Shown here piece after piece: positions 7,081 through 16,450 of a stretch of 64,000 nt of DNA (within the stretch, counting starts at the first letter, position 1; each line of letters opens with the position of its first letter). Location of the stretch: positions 1 to 64,000 of the forward strand of contig CAKSST010000008.1 of the NCBI GenBank assembly GCA_934489895.1, read 5' to 3'. The notes under the pieces are model-generated. The model saw only the letters and a program-made list of their open reading frames with translations. It had not been told where the DNA came from and did no database searches. The DNA comes from an uncultured Eubacteriales bacterium. Its GTDB lineage: Bacteria > Bacillota > Clostridia > Oscillospirales > Acutalibacteraceae. A program made the translations under genes and the position numbers.

Positions 7081-9336
7081 ATGAAGGAAAAAGCAGGCCG
7101 CGTAATGCGTAAAAAAACGCTTATAGTTTTAATGCTTCTTGTTTTTTTAATAGCTTTGATTCCGTCTGTCCGCCTTGTGAAAATAATGCTTGTTGATGGA
7201 CAAAAGTACCAGAAATTAGCGTCAGAACAACAGCTGTATGACGTTACCCTCAGTGCGCCTCGCGGTGAAATTTATGACTGTAATAATAATATTCTGGCAA
7301 CCAGCTCTCCGGCCTGGACGGTCTATATTACACCAAACTCATTAAAGCAGATTAAAACCGTTGAAGAGATTTCAACAGTAAAAAATTTAATTGCAGACAA
7401 TCTTTCGCAAATTCTCGGTATTGAACGTGAAACAATTTATGGATATACCGAAAAAACCGACAGCTATTATCTTGTTATTAAAAAGCGTGCTAACGAAAGT
7501 GAAGCTAATGCGGTTCGCGAGTTTATTTCTTCTTATAAAAAATATGATATTTCAAGTGTAATCGGTCTCGATGAAACAACAAAGCGTTACTATCCCAACG
7601 ACAGTTTAGCTTCAGTTGTTTTGGGCTTCGTAGGAACTGATAATCAGGGACTTTCAGGCCTTGAAAGCAAATATAATACTGAGCTTACAGGCATCCCGGG
7701 CAGGGTTGTTGCCGCAAAAAACGCAATCGGTCTAAATATGCCGCTTTCTTATGAAAATACAATAAGCGCGCAGGAGGGCAACTCTCTTGTACTGACAATT
7801 GACTCGTATATTCAGTATGTTGCTGAAAAGTACCTTGAAGAAGCAGTAATCGCCAATAAGGTATCTGAACGTGGCGCGGTAGTTATTATGGACGTAAATA
7901 CCGGTGCAATACGAGCGCTTGCAGTTAAAGGTGACTTTGACCCCAATAATCCGTTTACACTTTCAGTAAGCGATCAGGAAACGGTTGATGCTCTTGAAGG
8001 CGAAGAACGCTCAAATAAGCTTGCGGAATTACGCAACAAGCAATGGCGCAATAAGGTTATTTCCGATACTTATGAGCCCGGCTCTGTTTTCAAGGTTATA
8101 ACACTTTCTGCCGCTTTGGAAGAGGGAATATGTAATTTAAACAGCTCATATACCTGCACAGGCTCTATAAATGTTGCAGGACAGCGTTACTCCTGCCATA
8201 AAAAAATAGGCCACGGTACACAATCTTTGCTGCAGGGTCTTTGTAATTCCTGCAACCCGGTATTTATAACTTTGGGCACACAGCTTGGTCCATCAACTTT
8301 TTCAAAGTATTTCAGTGCGTTCGGTTTGACAAAAACAACAGGTATTGACCTGCCGGGTGAAGCGATGCCCGTTTATCACTCTGAGGAAAAGATGGGCGCT
8401 ACTGAACTGGCGTCAACCTCATTTGGTCAGACCTTTAAGATTACACCTATACAGCTTATTACAGCGGTTTCTGCCGCTGTTAACGGCGGTAAATTGGTTC
8501 AGCCGTATGTTGTTAGCCGGATAATTAATGCTGAGGATGAAGTGTTAAAAACCACCCAGACAAATGTTAAACTTCAGGTTATTTCTAAACAGACATCAAA
8601 GCTTGTATGCTCAATGATGGAGAAGGTTGTATCTGAGGGCGGAGGTAAGAACGCTCATGTTGCCGGATACCAGATAAGCGGAAAAACAGGAACCTCTCAA
8701 AAAGTTGCAGAAATGCTTGCAAGCGGAACAAGTGGACTTTATGTTGCATCTTTTTGCGGTGTTGCGCCTTCAAATGACCCCGAAATTGCTGTGCTTGTGC
8801 TTCTTGACGAGCCGCACGGAAGCGCATATTACGGCGGTACAATTTCTGCTCCCGTAGCCGGACAGATTTTCTCTGACGTATTGCCGTATTTGGGCTATGA
8901 GCCGCAATATACCGAAAGTGAGCTTGCTTCTTTAGCAATTCCTGTGCCTAATGTTACGGAAAAAACAGTTACTGAAGCAAAAACAATAATAAATTCACAA
9001 AATCTCACCTATAAGGTTATAGGTGACGGTGATAAGGTTATAAGACAATTACCTGAATCTTCAAAATCGATAGAATCGGGCGGACTTGTTGTTTTATATA
9101 CTGCCGAGGATGCAACGGCAACCTCGGCTACTGTGCCGAATTTTGCGAATATGACAGTTTCTCAGGTTAACTCTGCGGCATCTGCTGCGGGTGTTAATAT
9201 TGAGTTTTCGGGCAATATAAAGGGATCGGGAACAAAGGCGTACAAACAAAGCGCTGCTGCAGGAACTACAGTTGATTTAGGTACTGTTATTACGGTTTAC
9301 TTCCGTGATGATGATACGGGAGATTTTGCCCGTTAA
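7081..9336 (+). CDS. Penicillin-binding protein 2B / SpoVD type transpeptidase with two PASTA domains
   Basis: A 751-residue class B PBP that cross-links septal peptidoglycan with FtsW. Seen in order: a cytoplasmic basic tail and one membrane anchor (about residues 12-30), a PBP dimerisation domain with the APRGEIYD start (about 59-66), then the transpeptidase. The catalytic motifs are S335-V-F-K338, S390-C-N392 and K535-T-G537. The C-terminus carries two PASTA repeats (about residues 620-680 and 685-745), which may bind muropeptides. Two PASTA units fit division PBP2B better than single-PASTA SpoVD, but in a spore-former without a second local copy the distinction is not certain. ATG 7081 follows GAGGTG. 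Confidence 0.93.
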   Translation: MKEKAGRVMRKKTLIVLMLLVFLIALIPSVRLVKIMLVDGQKYQKLASEQQLYDVTLSAPRGEIYDCNNNILATSSPAWTVYITPNSLKQIKTVEEISTVKNLIADNLSQILGIERETIYGYTEKTDSYYLVIKKRANESEANAVREFISSYKKYDISSVIGLDETTKRYYPNDSLASVVLGFVGTDNQGLSGLESKYNTELTGIPGRVVAAKNAIGLNMPLSYENTISAQEGNSLVLTIDSYIQYVAEKYLEEAVIANKVSERGAVVIMDVNTGAIRALAVKGDFDPNNPFTLSVSDQETVDALEGEERSNKLAELRNKQWRNKVISDTYEPGSVFKVITLSAALEEGICNLNSSYTCTGSINVAGQRYSCHKKIGHGTQSLLQGLCNSCNPVFITLGTQLGPSTFSKYFSAFGLTKTTGIDLPGEAMPVYHSEEKMGATELASTSFGQTFKITPIQLITAVSAAVNGGKLVQPYVVSRIINAEDEVLKTTQTNVKLQVISKQTSKLVCSMMEKVVSEGGGKNAHVAGYQISGKTGTSQKVAEMLASGTSGLYVASFCGVAPSNDPEIAVLVLLDEPHGSAYYGGTISAPVAGQIFSDVLPYLGYEPQYTESELASLAIPVPNVTEKTVTEAKTIINSQNLTYKVIGDGDKVIRQLPESSKSIESGGLVVLYTAEDATATSATVPNFANMTVSQVNSAASAAGVNIEFSGNIKGSGTKAYKQSAAAGTTVDLGTVITVYFRDDDTGDFAR

Positions 9337-9369
9337 ACTTCTAATTTATCTTTTAATGCGGAGGACGTT

Positions 9370-10797
9370 ATGTTACTTAAAAACTTAATCTCAACCGAAG
9401 GTGTTTTGGGTGATATAAATATAACCGGTATAACCTGCGATTCACGCGAGGTTAAGCCCGGATATGCTTTTGTATGTATTAACGGCTGGACCCGAGACGG
9501 CCACGATTACGCGCAAATGGCTTTGGATAGCGGTGCGGCTGTTATTGTTGTTGAACGTGATTTAGGCATTGAGAATCAGCTTGTTGTTGATGATACTCAC
9601 ACGGCTTATGCTGTTATGAGTGCAAACTGGTTTGACAATCCTGGAAAAAAAGTAAAGCTTATCGGTGTTACCGGTACAAACGGTAAAACATCGGTTACTT
9701 ATTTGATAAAAACCGCTTTAGAAAAGTGCGGAGAAAAAGTTGGACTTGTAGGAACAATCCAGAATATGATAGGCGAACAGAAGCTTGCTTCACGTAATAC
9801 CACGCCCGATGCTTATGAACTAAATTCTTTACTGTCTTTGATGGTAAAGGCGGGCTGTACCTGTGCGGTTATGGAAGCGTCGTCCCATGCTTTGCACCAA
9901 AAACGTATTTTCGGTATGGAGTTTGAGGTGGCTGTATTTACAAATCTTACGCAGGACCATCTTGATTACCACAAAACTATGGAAAATTATCTTGAGGCAA
10001 AGCGTTGCCTGTTTAAAATGTGTAAAACTGCTGTAATTAACGCAGATGATGAATATGCCGGAAAAATTATGCGCGATTTGTCCTGCAAAATTGTTACTGT
10101 TTCAGCTCAAAACGATAATTCGGTTTATTCAGCAAAAAGTATAAATTACCGTAGTGACGGTGTGGATTATCAGCTTGTGGGTTACGGTACAATTAATCCG
10201 ATAAAATTGAAAACGGGCGGAAAATTTTCTGTATACAATTCTATGTGCGCTGTGGTTACCTGCCTTGAAATGGGCTATCCTGTACAGCAGGTTGCTGCTG
10301 CAATTGCTCAGTTAAACGGTGTAAAGGGTAGGGCAGAGGTTGTGCCGTGTGATAAAGGCTTTACTGTAATAATTGATTATGCGCACACACCTGACGGTCT
10401 TGAAAATATACTTAATACCTTTAAAAACTGCAAAAAAAACCGTTTGATTGCCGTGTTTGGATGCGGCGGTGACCGTGATAGAGACAAACGTCCCAAAATG
10501 GGCAGAATAGCGGCTTTGCTTGCTGATTTTGTGGTGGTTACAAGCGATAATCCGCGTACAGAAAATCCATCTTTAATCATCGAGGATATTCTTAAAGGAA
10601 TGAAAAACATATCAACACCCTATGTTGTTGTAGAAGACAGAATCCAGGCTATAAAATATGCTATTGCCAATGCAAAAGATAATGATATAATTGTATTGGC
10701 AGGCAAAGGCCATGAAACTTATCAGATTCTGGCTGATAAAACAATCCATCTTGATGAGAGAGAGATTGTTGCCGAGGCTTTGGCTGAACTTAAATAA
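9370..10797 (+). CDS. murE: UDP-MurNAc-L-Ala-D-Glu:meso-DAP ligase
   Basis: A 475-residue Mur ligase adding the third stem residue in the cytoplasm with ATP. N-terminal UDP-binding domain (TCDSREVKPG), ATP loop GVTGTNGKTS (99-108), the HLDYHKTMENY segment with the carbamylated-Lys region, and the C-terminal domain with D393-N-P-R396. DNPR is the meso-diaminopimelate signature; Lys-type enzymes differ here. This predicts DAP-type peptidoglycan, in keeping with the nearby lysC/hom pathway genes. GCGGAGG precedes ATG. The usual next gene, murF, is absent; mraY follows after 14 nt. Confidence 0.97.
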   Translation: MLLKNLISTEGVLGDINITGITCDSREVKPGYAFVCINGWTRDGHDYAQMALDSGAAVIVVERDLGIENQLVVDDTHTAYAVMSANWFDNPGKKVKLIGVTGTNGKTSVTYLIKTALEKCGEKVGLVGTIQNMIGEQKLASRNTTPDAYELNSLLSLMVKAGCTCAVMEASSHALHQKRIFGMEFEVAVFTNLTQDHLDYHKTMENYLEAKRCLFKMCKTAVINADDEYAGKIMRDLSCKIVTVSAQNDNSVYSAKSINYRSDGVDYQLVGYGTINPIKLKTGGKFSVYNSMCAVVTCLEMGYPVQQVAAAIAQLNGVKGRAEVVPCDKGFTVIIDYAHTPDGLENILNTFKNCKKNRLIAVFGCGGDRDRDKRPKMGRIAALLADFVVVTSDNPRTENPSLIIEDILKGMKNISTPYVVVEDRIQAIKYAIANAKDNDIIVLAGKGHETYQILADKTIHLDEREIVAEALAELK

Positions 10798-10811
10798 ATA
10801 GGGGTTATAGT

Positions 10812-11834
10812 ATGAAAGAAATTTCAAGTATTATTGCTGCGGTGGCGGCGTTTGCCGTAACAGCATTATCAGGTGTATATATTATTCCTTTTTTAAAAAA
10901 ATTGAAATTCGGGCAGACTATTTTAGAAGAGGGGCCTTCCTGGCACGAAAAAAAGCAGGGCACACCTACAATGGGCGGTCTGATGATAATTGCAGGCGTA
11001 TTTATAAGTGTGGTTATTGCTTTGTCAATCAGCGCTTTCGGCAATTCTGACACAGTGACAGAAATAAAAAATCCCGTGTTACTGTCCCGCTTTATTGCCG
11101 GAATCATTATGGCGCTTTGCATGGGACTTATCGGCTTTTTGGATGACTATATAAAGGTTGTTAAAAAACGCAACTTAGGACTTACTGCAAAGCAAAAATC
11201 CTTCTTTCAGCTTCTGATAGCAGCAGGGTATTTATTAAGCCTTTATCTTGGCGGTATGACTTCCACCTGGCTGCCGATTTTGGGCAATATAAGTGTGGTT
11301 TCAGGTGCGGGTATACTGTTTTGGCCTGTATCTTTGGTTTTTGTTTATTTCTTTACAAATGCTGTTAACCTTACAGACGGAATTGATGGACTTTGCGGCT
11401 CTGTAACGTTGGTCGTGGGCTGTGCTTTTATGCTTGCATCAGACTTTGCGGGCTTTGCGTTGAACAGTTTACTTTCTGCCGCGCTTGCGGGCGCCTGCGT
11501 AGGATTTATTTTATGGAATGCACATCCTGCAAAGGTGTTTATGGGCGATACCGGTTCTCTGTTCCTCGGTGGTATGGTAATTGCTGTTTCCTACGGTATA
11601 GGAAGACCGGTTTTGCTTATACTTGCCGGCATTATATACTTGGTCGAAGCGCTTTCTGTTGTGCTGCAGGTCGCCTGGTTTAAAAAAACAGGAAAGCGTA
11701 TATTTAAAATGAGCCCCATTCACCATCATTTTGAAATGTGTAAATGGAGCGAAGAAAAAATAGTATTTGTTTTCTCTTTTGTAACATTAATCGGTTGCGC
11801 AATTGCAATTTTACCTATAATTATTTTTTCATAA
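10812..11834 (+). CDS. mraY: Phospho-MurNAc-pentapeptide translocase
   Basis: A 340-residue polytopic enzyme making lipid I from UDP-MurNAc-pentapeptide and undecaprenyl phosphate. Seen: ten predicted membrane segments, KKQGTPTMGG (about residues 50-59), GFLDDYIKV with the catalytic Asp pair, NAVNLTDGIDGL, FMGDTGSLFLGG and the SPIHHHFE loop near the C-terminus. All are family hallmarks. AGGGGTT lies before ATG 10812. Normal length. Co-transcribed with murE and ftsW. Confidence 0.97.
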   Translation: MKEISSIIAAVAAFAVTALSGVYIIPFLKKLKFGQTILEEGPSWHEKKQGTPTMGGLMIIAGVFISVVIALSISAFGNSDTVTEIKNPVLLSRFIAGIIMALCMGLIGFLDDYIKVVKKRNLGLTAKQKSFFQLLIAAGYLLSLYLGGMTSTWLPILGNISVVSGAGILFWPVSLVFVYFFTNAVNLTDGIDGLCGSVTLVVGCAFMLASDFAGFALNSLLSAALAGACVGFILWNAHPAKVFMGDTGSLFLGGMVIAVSYGIGRPVLLILAGIIYLVEALSVVLQVAWFKKTGKRIFKMSPIHHHFEMCKWSEEKIVFVFSFVTLIGCAIAILPIIIFS

Positions 11835-11855
11835 AAAATTATGGAGGGCTGTGTC

Positions 11856-12998
11856 TTGAAAAAAACTATAACAAAAGCAAACGGTTTTATTCAACAGGGC
11901 AAAATCGATATATGTTTTTTAAGTTTAGTACTTATTTTGCTTACCGTTGGTTTGATTATGCTTTTTTCCGCAAGCTATGCATACGCCCTTACTTATTTTA
12001 ATAACAGTTTTCATTTTATAATAAGGCAGGCATGCTTTGCCGTTATCGGTATTATCGTAATGTTCGCATTATCTAAGGTGAATTATCATTGGTATATGAA
12101 ATTTTCTTGGCTGATATACGGTATTTCAGTTATTTTGCTTGCTCTTTTACTTATTCTGCCACCCATGATTTCGGGGGTTGATTATAAGCGGTGGATGGTT
12201 ATAGGTCCTATAAGCTTTCAGCCGTCAGAAATTGCAAAGTTTTCCATAGTATTGCTTTTTTCTGTGCTTATTTCAAAAAACCAGACACGCATGAAAGAGT
12301 TTAAGTTTGGCATAGTTACGCTTGGAGTATTGCTTGCTTCAGTATGCGGTCTTGTGTTGTTTGAAACCCATCTTTCAGCGACGGTGCTTATATTTTCAAT
12401 AGGTGTTGTTCTGATGCTTGTAGGCGGCGCAAAGGTGTCTCAAATGCTGATGGTTGGACTTTGTGCTGTGTGCGCAGGCGCAGGCGCAATATTGACGGGA
12501 ATTGTTGATTACGGCTCTGACCGCATTACCTATTGGCTGAACCCTTGGGCAGATGCAACAGGACTTGGTTATCAGACAATACAGTCATTGCTTGCAATCG
12601 GCTCGGGCGGTTTAATGGGCAGGGGAATAGGCCAGTCAAGACAAAAATATCTTTGGGTTCCCGAACCGCATAATGACTTTATTTTTTCAGTCACATGTGA
12701 AGAACTTGGATATATCGGTGCATTAGTAATAATTTTGCTTTTCTGTGCGCTTGTCTGGCGTGGATTTGTAATTTCAATGCGCGCCCCCGATAAATACGGT
12801 TCGCTTATGGCGCTGGGCCTTACCTTCCAGGTGGGCATTCAGGCAGCTTTGAATGTTTTGGTTGTTACAAACACAATACCTAATACAGGCATAAGCCTTC
12901 CTTTTTTCAGCTACGGCGGCACAGCTTTACTTTTGTTGCTGGCGCAGATGGGAATAGTTCTTTCAATTTCAAGAGGAGCATCCTTGGCAAAAGCATAG
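11856..12998 (+). CDS. ftsW: Septal peptidoglycan glycosyltransferase FtsW (SEDS family)
   Basis: A SEDS polymerase that acts with the division PBP. The start is best placed at TTG 11856, seven nt after GGAGGG (11843-11848); an in-frame ATG at 11841 would put the ribosome site inside the gene. That gives 380 residues with about ten membrane helices. Seen: FQPSEIAKF, the WLNPWAD loop, QSRQKYLWVPEPHNDFIFSV with catalytic-region residues, and NTGISLPFFSYGG near the end. Position between mraY and murG replaces the usual mraY-murD-ftsW order; murD is missing. A RodA-like role is possible but the cluster argues for FtsW. Confidence 0.94.
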   Translation: MKKTITKANGFIQQGKIDICFLSLVLILLTVGLIMLFSASYAYALTYFNNSFHFIIRQACFAVIGIIVMFALSKVNYHWYMKFSWLIYGISVILLALLLILPPMISGVDYKRWMVIGPISFQPSEIAKFSIVLLFSVLISKNQTRMKEFKFGIVTLGVLLASVCGLVLFETHLSATVLIFSIGVVLMLVGGAKVSQMLMVGLCAVCAGAGAILTGIVDYGSDRITYWLNPWADATGLGYQTIQSLLAIGSGGLMGRGIGQSRQKYLWVPEPHNDFIFSVTCEELGYIGALVIILLFCALVWRGFVISMRAPDKYGSLMALGLTFQVGIQAALNVLVVTNTIPNTGISLPFFSYGGTALLLLLAQMGIVLSISRGASLAKA

Positions 12999-13009
12999 GT
13001 GGTTATATT

Positions 13010-14134
13010 ATGAAATTTCTTTTTGCGGGCGGCGGCACGGCAGGACATATTAATCCTGCACTTGCTGTTGCAAATTATATAAAAACTCGGCAACCCGATG
13101 CTCAAATTTATTACATCGGTACTGCGCAAAAACTTGAAGCCCGTTTGGTTCCTGCCGCGGGTTATGAGTTTTTTACAATTAATGTTTCCGGATTTAAGCG
13201 TAGTTTGTCACCGTCTGCTTGTGTTAATAATATAAAAACAGTTTACAGAGCAGTAAAATCAACCTATGATGTTAAGCATATATTAAAGCGGATTGAGCCC
13301 GATGTGGTGATTGGCACGGGTGGATATGTAAGCGGTCCTGTTTTACGCTGTGCTGCAAAAATGGGCTTTAAGACCGCAATACACGAACAAAATGCTTTTC
13401 CCGGTGTAACAAACAAACTGCTGTTTAATATGGTTGATTTGGTTATGCTTGCAATGCCTAAGGCAATGGATTATATAAAGGACTGCAAAAATGTTGTTGT
13501 TACCGGAAACCCCATAAGAGCAGATTTTAATAATCTTGATAAATCAAAATCTCGCGATAAGCTTTCAGTACCGCAGGATGTAAAGATGGTATTATCTTTT
13601 GGAGGCAGTTTGGGAGCACGGCCTGTAAATGAGGCGGTTGCACAGCTTTTGTGCGACCGTATAGATGACAAAAAAATGTATTTTTGCCACGCTACCGGTA
13701 AATCGGGATATGAGGGCTTTTGCCAACTGCTTGACAACAATGGTGTTGATATTAACAGTAAAAATCTCAGAGTTTTTGAGTATATTAACGATATTTATGA
13801 TTATATGGCTGCTGCGGACTTAATTATCTGCAGAGCAGGAGCAATTACACTTTGTGAGCTGCAGTCGTTAGGCAGAGCATCGGTTTTAATACCCTCACCC
13901 TATGTTGCTGAAAACCATCAGTTTCATAATGCAATGACGCTTAAAAATCTCAATGCTGCAGAAGTTATTGAAGAAAAAGACCTTAAAGACGGCGTTTTAA
14001 CCGCAACGGTTGACAAACTTGTTAAAACACAGAGCATTACAGACGATATGGGTAAAGCCGCTGCGGCAAGTGCTATATCCGGCGCAACCGAAAAAATTTA
14101 TGATTGTATCATGAGTTTAATTAACAGAAATTAA
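13010..14134 (+). CDS. murG: UDP-GlcNAc:lipid I GlcNAc transferase
   Basis: A 374-residue GT28 enzyme making lipid II at the inner face of the membrane. Seen: GGGTAGHINPAL (about residues 7-18), the second glycine loop SFGGSLGARPVN near 195, HEQNAFPG, and the donor-site region CRAGAITLCELQSLGRASVLIP with PYVAENHQ following. ATG 13010 is preceded by AGGTGG. It starts 11 nt after ftsW. Length is normal. The active site architecture looks complete. Confidence 0.97.
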   Translation: MKFLFAGGGTAGHINPALAVANYIKTRQPDAQIYYIGTAQKLEARLVPAAGYEFFTINVSGFKRSLSPSACVNNIKTVYRAVKSTYDVKHILKRIEPDVVIGTGGYVSGPVLRCAAKMGFKTAIHEQNAFPGVTNKLLFNMVDLVMLAMPKAMDYIKDCKNVVVTGNPIRADFNNLDKSKSRDKLSVPQDVKMVLSFGGSLGARPVNEAVAQLLCDRIDDKKMYFCHATGKSGYEGFCQLLDNNGVDINSKNLRVFEYINDIYDYMAAADLIICRAGAITLCELQSLGRASVLIPSPYVAENHQFHNAMTLKNLNAAEVIEEKDLKDGVLTATVDKLVKTQSITDDMGKAAAASAISGATEKIYDCIMSLINRN

Positions 14135-14216
14135 CAAACTAACCGCCCACGGCATAGGATAACTGTAAAAAGACATTATTCTTTTTAAAAGTTTTTCTTA
14201 TAATGGGGTGCGGTAA

Positions 14217-15470
14217 ATGTCAAAAATAATAATAAAGGGCGGCAACCGTCTTTGCGGACGGGTGGCGGTTCACGGCGCAAAAAACAGCGTTTTGCCAATC
14301 ATGGCGGCAACCGTTATTTGCAAAGGCGTTAATATTATACACAATTGCCCCAAAATTTCGGATGTTGAGACATCCGTAAAAATTCTTTCGCATCTGGGAT
14401 GCATCTGTACAAGACAGGGGAGTACTGTAACAGTTGATTCTACCGGTATAGATAAAACAGATATTCCTGAATCTTTAATGAGAGAAATGCGTTCATCAAT
14501 TGTGTTTTTTGGTTCAGTTGCTATGCGATGCGGATGCTGTAAGCTGAGCAGTCCCGGAGGTTGTGAGCTTGGTCCGCGGCCTATTGATTTACATATTTCC
14601 TCATTGCGTGAGCTTGGGCTTGAAATTACTGAGGATGGCGGATACCTCAGCGCTAAATGTATAGGTGAGGTTATAGGTAAACGCATAACCTTATCATTTC
14701 CAAGTGTTGGGGCTACTGAAAACATAATATTAACGGCTGCTACGGCAAAAGGCTGTACAATAATTTGTAATGCGGCAAGAGAGCCTGAAATATGTGATTT
14801 ACAGAACTTTCTTAATAGTGCAGGTGCGGATATACGCGGTGCAGGAAGTGATACCATTGTAATTTCGGGCGTTAAGTCGTTACACGCAACCGAACATGTG
14901 ATAATACCTGACCGCATAGAAACAGCAACCTTGCTTTCGGCAGTTGCAATAACGGGCGGAAGTGCGGAAATTGTCGATACAATGCCGTCACATATGTCAG
15001 CTGTAATAAGCATATTGCGCCAGGCCGGCTGTGAAATAAATGTTGATAAATCCAATATAGGAATAAAATCTCCTGAAAAACTTTACAGGATACCGCTTGT
15101 ACGTACAATGTGTTATCCGGGCTTTCCTACTGATTCGGGGCCGCCAATTATTGCTATGACAACACTTGCGGACGGCTGTTCGGTTTTTGCTGAAAACATT
15201 TTTGAAAACCGTTTTAGGTATGTTGATGAGCTTAAAAGATTGGGTGCCAACATAAATGTTCAGGGAAAAATTGCGATTATTGAGGGCGTTAAACGCCTAT
15301 GCGGAGCAACTGTTGAAGCGACTGACCTTAGAGGCGGTGCGGCGCTTGCAGTGGCAGCACTTGCGGCAGAGGGTACTACGATTATCAATAAAATACATTT
15401 TATTGACCGCGGATATGAAAACATAGAAAACATTTTTGCTGCGCTTGGCGCAGATGCTGTAAGAGTATAA
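14217..15470 (+). CDS. murA: UDP-GlcNAc 1-carboxyvinyltransferase
   Basis: A 417-residue EPSP-synthase-fold enzyme that transfers enolpyruvate from PEP to UDP-GlcNAc, the first committed wall step. Seen: HGAKNSVLP with Lys22 (substrate binding) and the active loop SPGGCELGPRPIDLH with Cys116, the residue alkylated by fosfomycin; enzymes with Asp at this place are resistant, so sensitivity is predicted. DRIETAT and LRGGAALAVAAL in the C-terminal domain are also typical. The start follows GGGGTGCGG. Placement of murA between murG and ftsQ is common in Firmicutes, often as a second murA copy elsewhere; whether another copy exists cannot be seen here. Confidence 0.96.
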   Translation: MSKIIIKGGNRLCGRVAVHGAKNSVLPIMAATVICKGVNIIHNCPKISDVETSVKILSHLGCICTRQGSTVTVDSTGIDKTDIPESLMREMRSSIVFFGSVAMRCGCCKLSSPGGCELGPRPIDLHISSLRELGLEITEDGGYLSAKCIGEVIGKRITLSFPSVGATENIILTAATAKGCTIICNAAREPEICDLQNFLNSAGADIRGAGSDTIVISGVKSLHATEHVIIPDRIETATLLSAVAITGGSAEIVDTMPSHMSAVISILRQAGCEINVDKSNIGIKSPEKLYRIPLVRTMCYPGFPTDSGPPIIAMTTLADGCSVFAENIFENRFRYVDELKRLGANINVQGKIAIIEGVKRLCGATVEATDLRGGAALAVAALAAEGTTIINKIHFIDRGYENIENIFAALGADAVRV

Positions 15471-15494
15471 TTTTTAAAGAAAAGGAAGTTAAGT

Positions 15495-16289
15495 ATGCCT
15501 AAAAAAAACAAAAAACATGCTAAAAATAGGCGAAAAAGCCGTGCAGGAAAAATAATGCTTTCTTTTTTGCTGACAGCATTGATTGTTTTTGGCGTATTGA
15601 GCGTAACTGTTCTTTTTCCGATATCAGATATAAAGGTCAAAGGCAAGAGCATATATTCTGCCCAACAGATACTTGATATCTCGGGTATAGATGTGGGAGA
15701 TAATTTGTTTTTGCTTGACAGTAAAGCAAAAAGCAATATTGTGACCAAACTGCCGTATATAAGTTCCGTTAAGTTCAAACGTGAACTACCGGATAAATTA
15801 ACTATTGTTGTTTTGCCGGCTGTGCCTGAGCGCTGTTATTATAACGGTAATACATATGTTGTAACTGATAACAATAATAAGGTTTTGGAAAAGGTATCGT
15901 CGGTTTCGAATGATTTGCTAACAATAAAGGCAGACTTTGATAATAATATAAAAATTGCTGATACCGTTTCGCTTACCAAGGAAGAGCAGAGTAATATATT
16001 GGCCAAGATTTTATCTGAGCCGGCGCTTAAGGATTTTAAAATCAATTCGGTTGATGTTAAGGATAGCATTGATATTACAGTTATAATTGAAAATCGCTTT
16101 AATGTTCGACTTGGCGATTATACCGATATTGAAGGTAAACTTGCACACCTTGCTGCAATGATTGAAAAAATGGATGAAAGCGCTACCGGTGATATTAATT
16201 TAAAAAGCTGGTCGCAGGATAAACCGGAAGGATATTTTACTGCAAAAAGCCTTAATTTTGCTGAAGAAGAAAGTCCGACAGAAGAATAA
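15495..16289 (+). CDS. ftsQ: Cell division protein FtsQ/DivIB
   Basis: A 264-residue bitopic protein: very basic cytoplasmic tail (KKNKKHAKNRRKSRAGK), membrane segment at about 20-40, then a POTRA domain starting ISDIKVKGKSIYSAQQIL and containing LPYISSVKFKRELPDKLTI. These POTRA features define FtsQ/DivIB, which links the early and late divisome through FtsL-FtsB. AAAGGAAG precedes ATG. An acidic tail (EEESPTEE) ends the protein. The position after murA and before ftsZ agrees. Confidence 0.92.
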   Translation: MPKKNKKHAKNRRKSRAGKIMLSFLLTALIVFGVLSVTVLFPISDIKVKGKSIYSAQQILDISGIDVGDNLFLLDSKAKSNIVTKLPYISSVKFKRELPDKLTIVVLPAVPERCYYNGNTYVVTDNNNKVLEKVSSVSNDLLTIKADFDNNIKIADTVSLTKEEQSNILAKILSEPALKDFKINSVDVKDSIDITVIIENRFNVRLGDYTDIEGKLAHLAAMIEKMDESATGDINLKSWSQDKPEGYFTAKSLNFAEEESPTEE

Positions 16290-16450
16290 TTTTAAAATGT
16301 TGCAAAAAAATTACAAAATCGTAATAAAATATATTGAAATATAAAAAAATATGTGTTATTATTTTAATATGTATAAATATGATAATATTCATTTAATTGT
16401 TTCACGTTAATTTGTTTATTAATATGGATATAATTTTGGAGGATGAAAAA

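Noticed and set aside
14270..15055. Long minus-strand open frame of 261 codons inside murA
   Set aside because: murA has all family motifs in the plus frame; the antisense frame lacks a ribosome site and any known domain.
16398..16413. A site resembling parS (TGTTTCACGT...) upstream of ftsZ
   Set aside because: Only the left half matches; the right half of the palindrome is absent and the place is unusual for parS.
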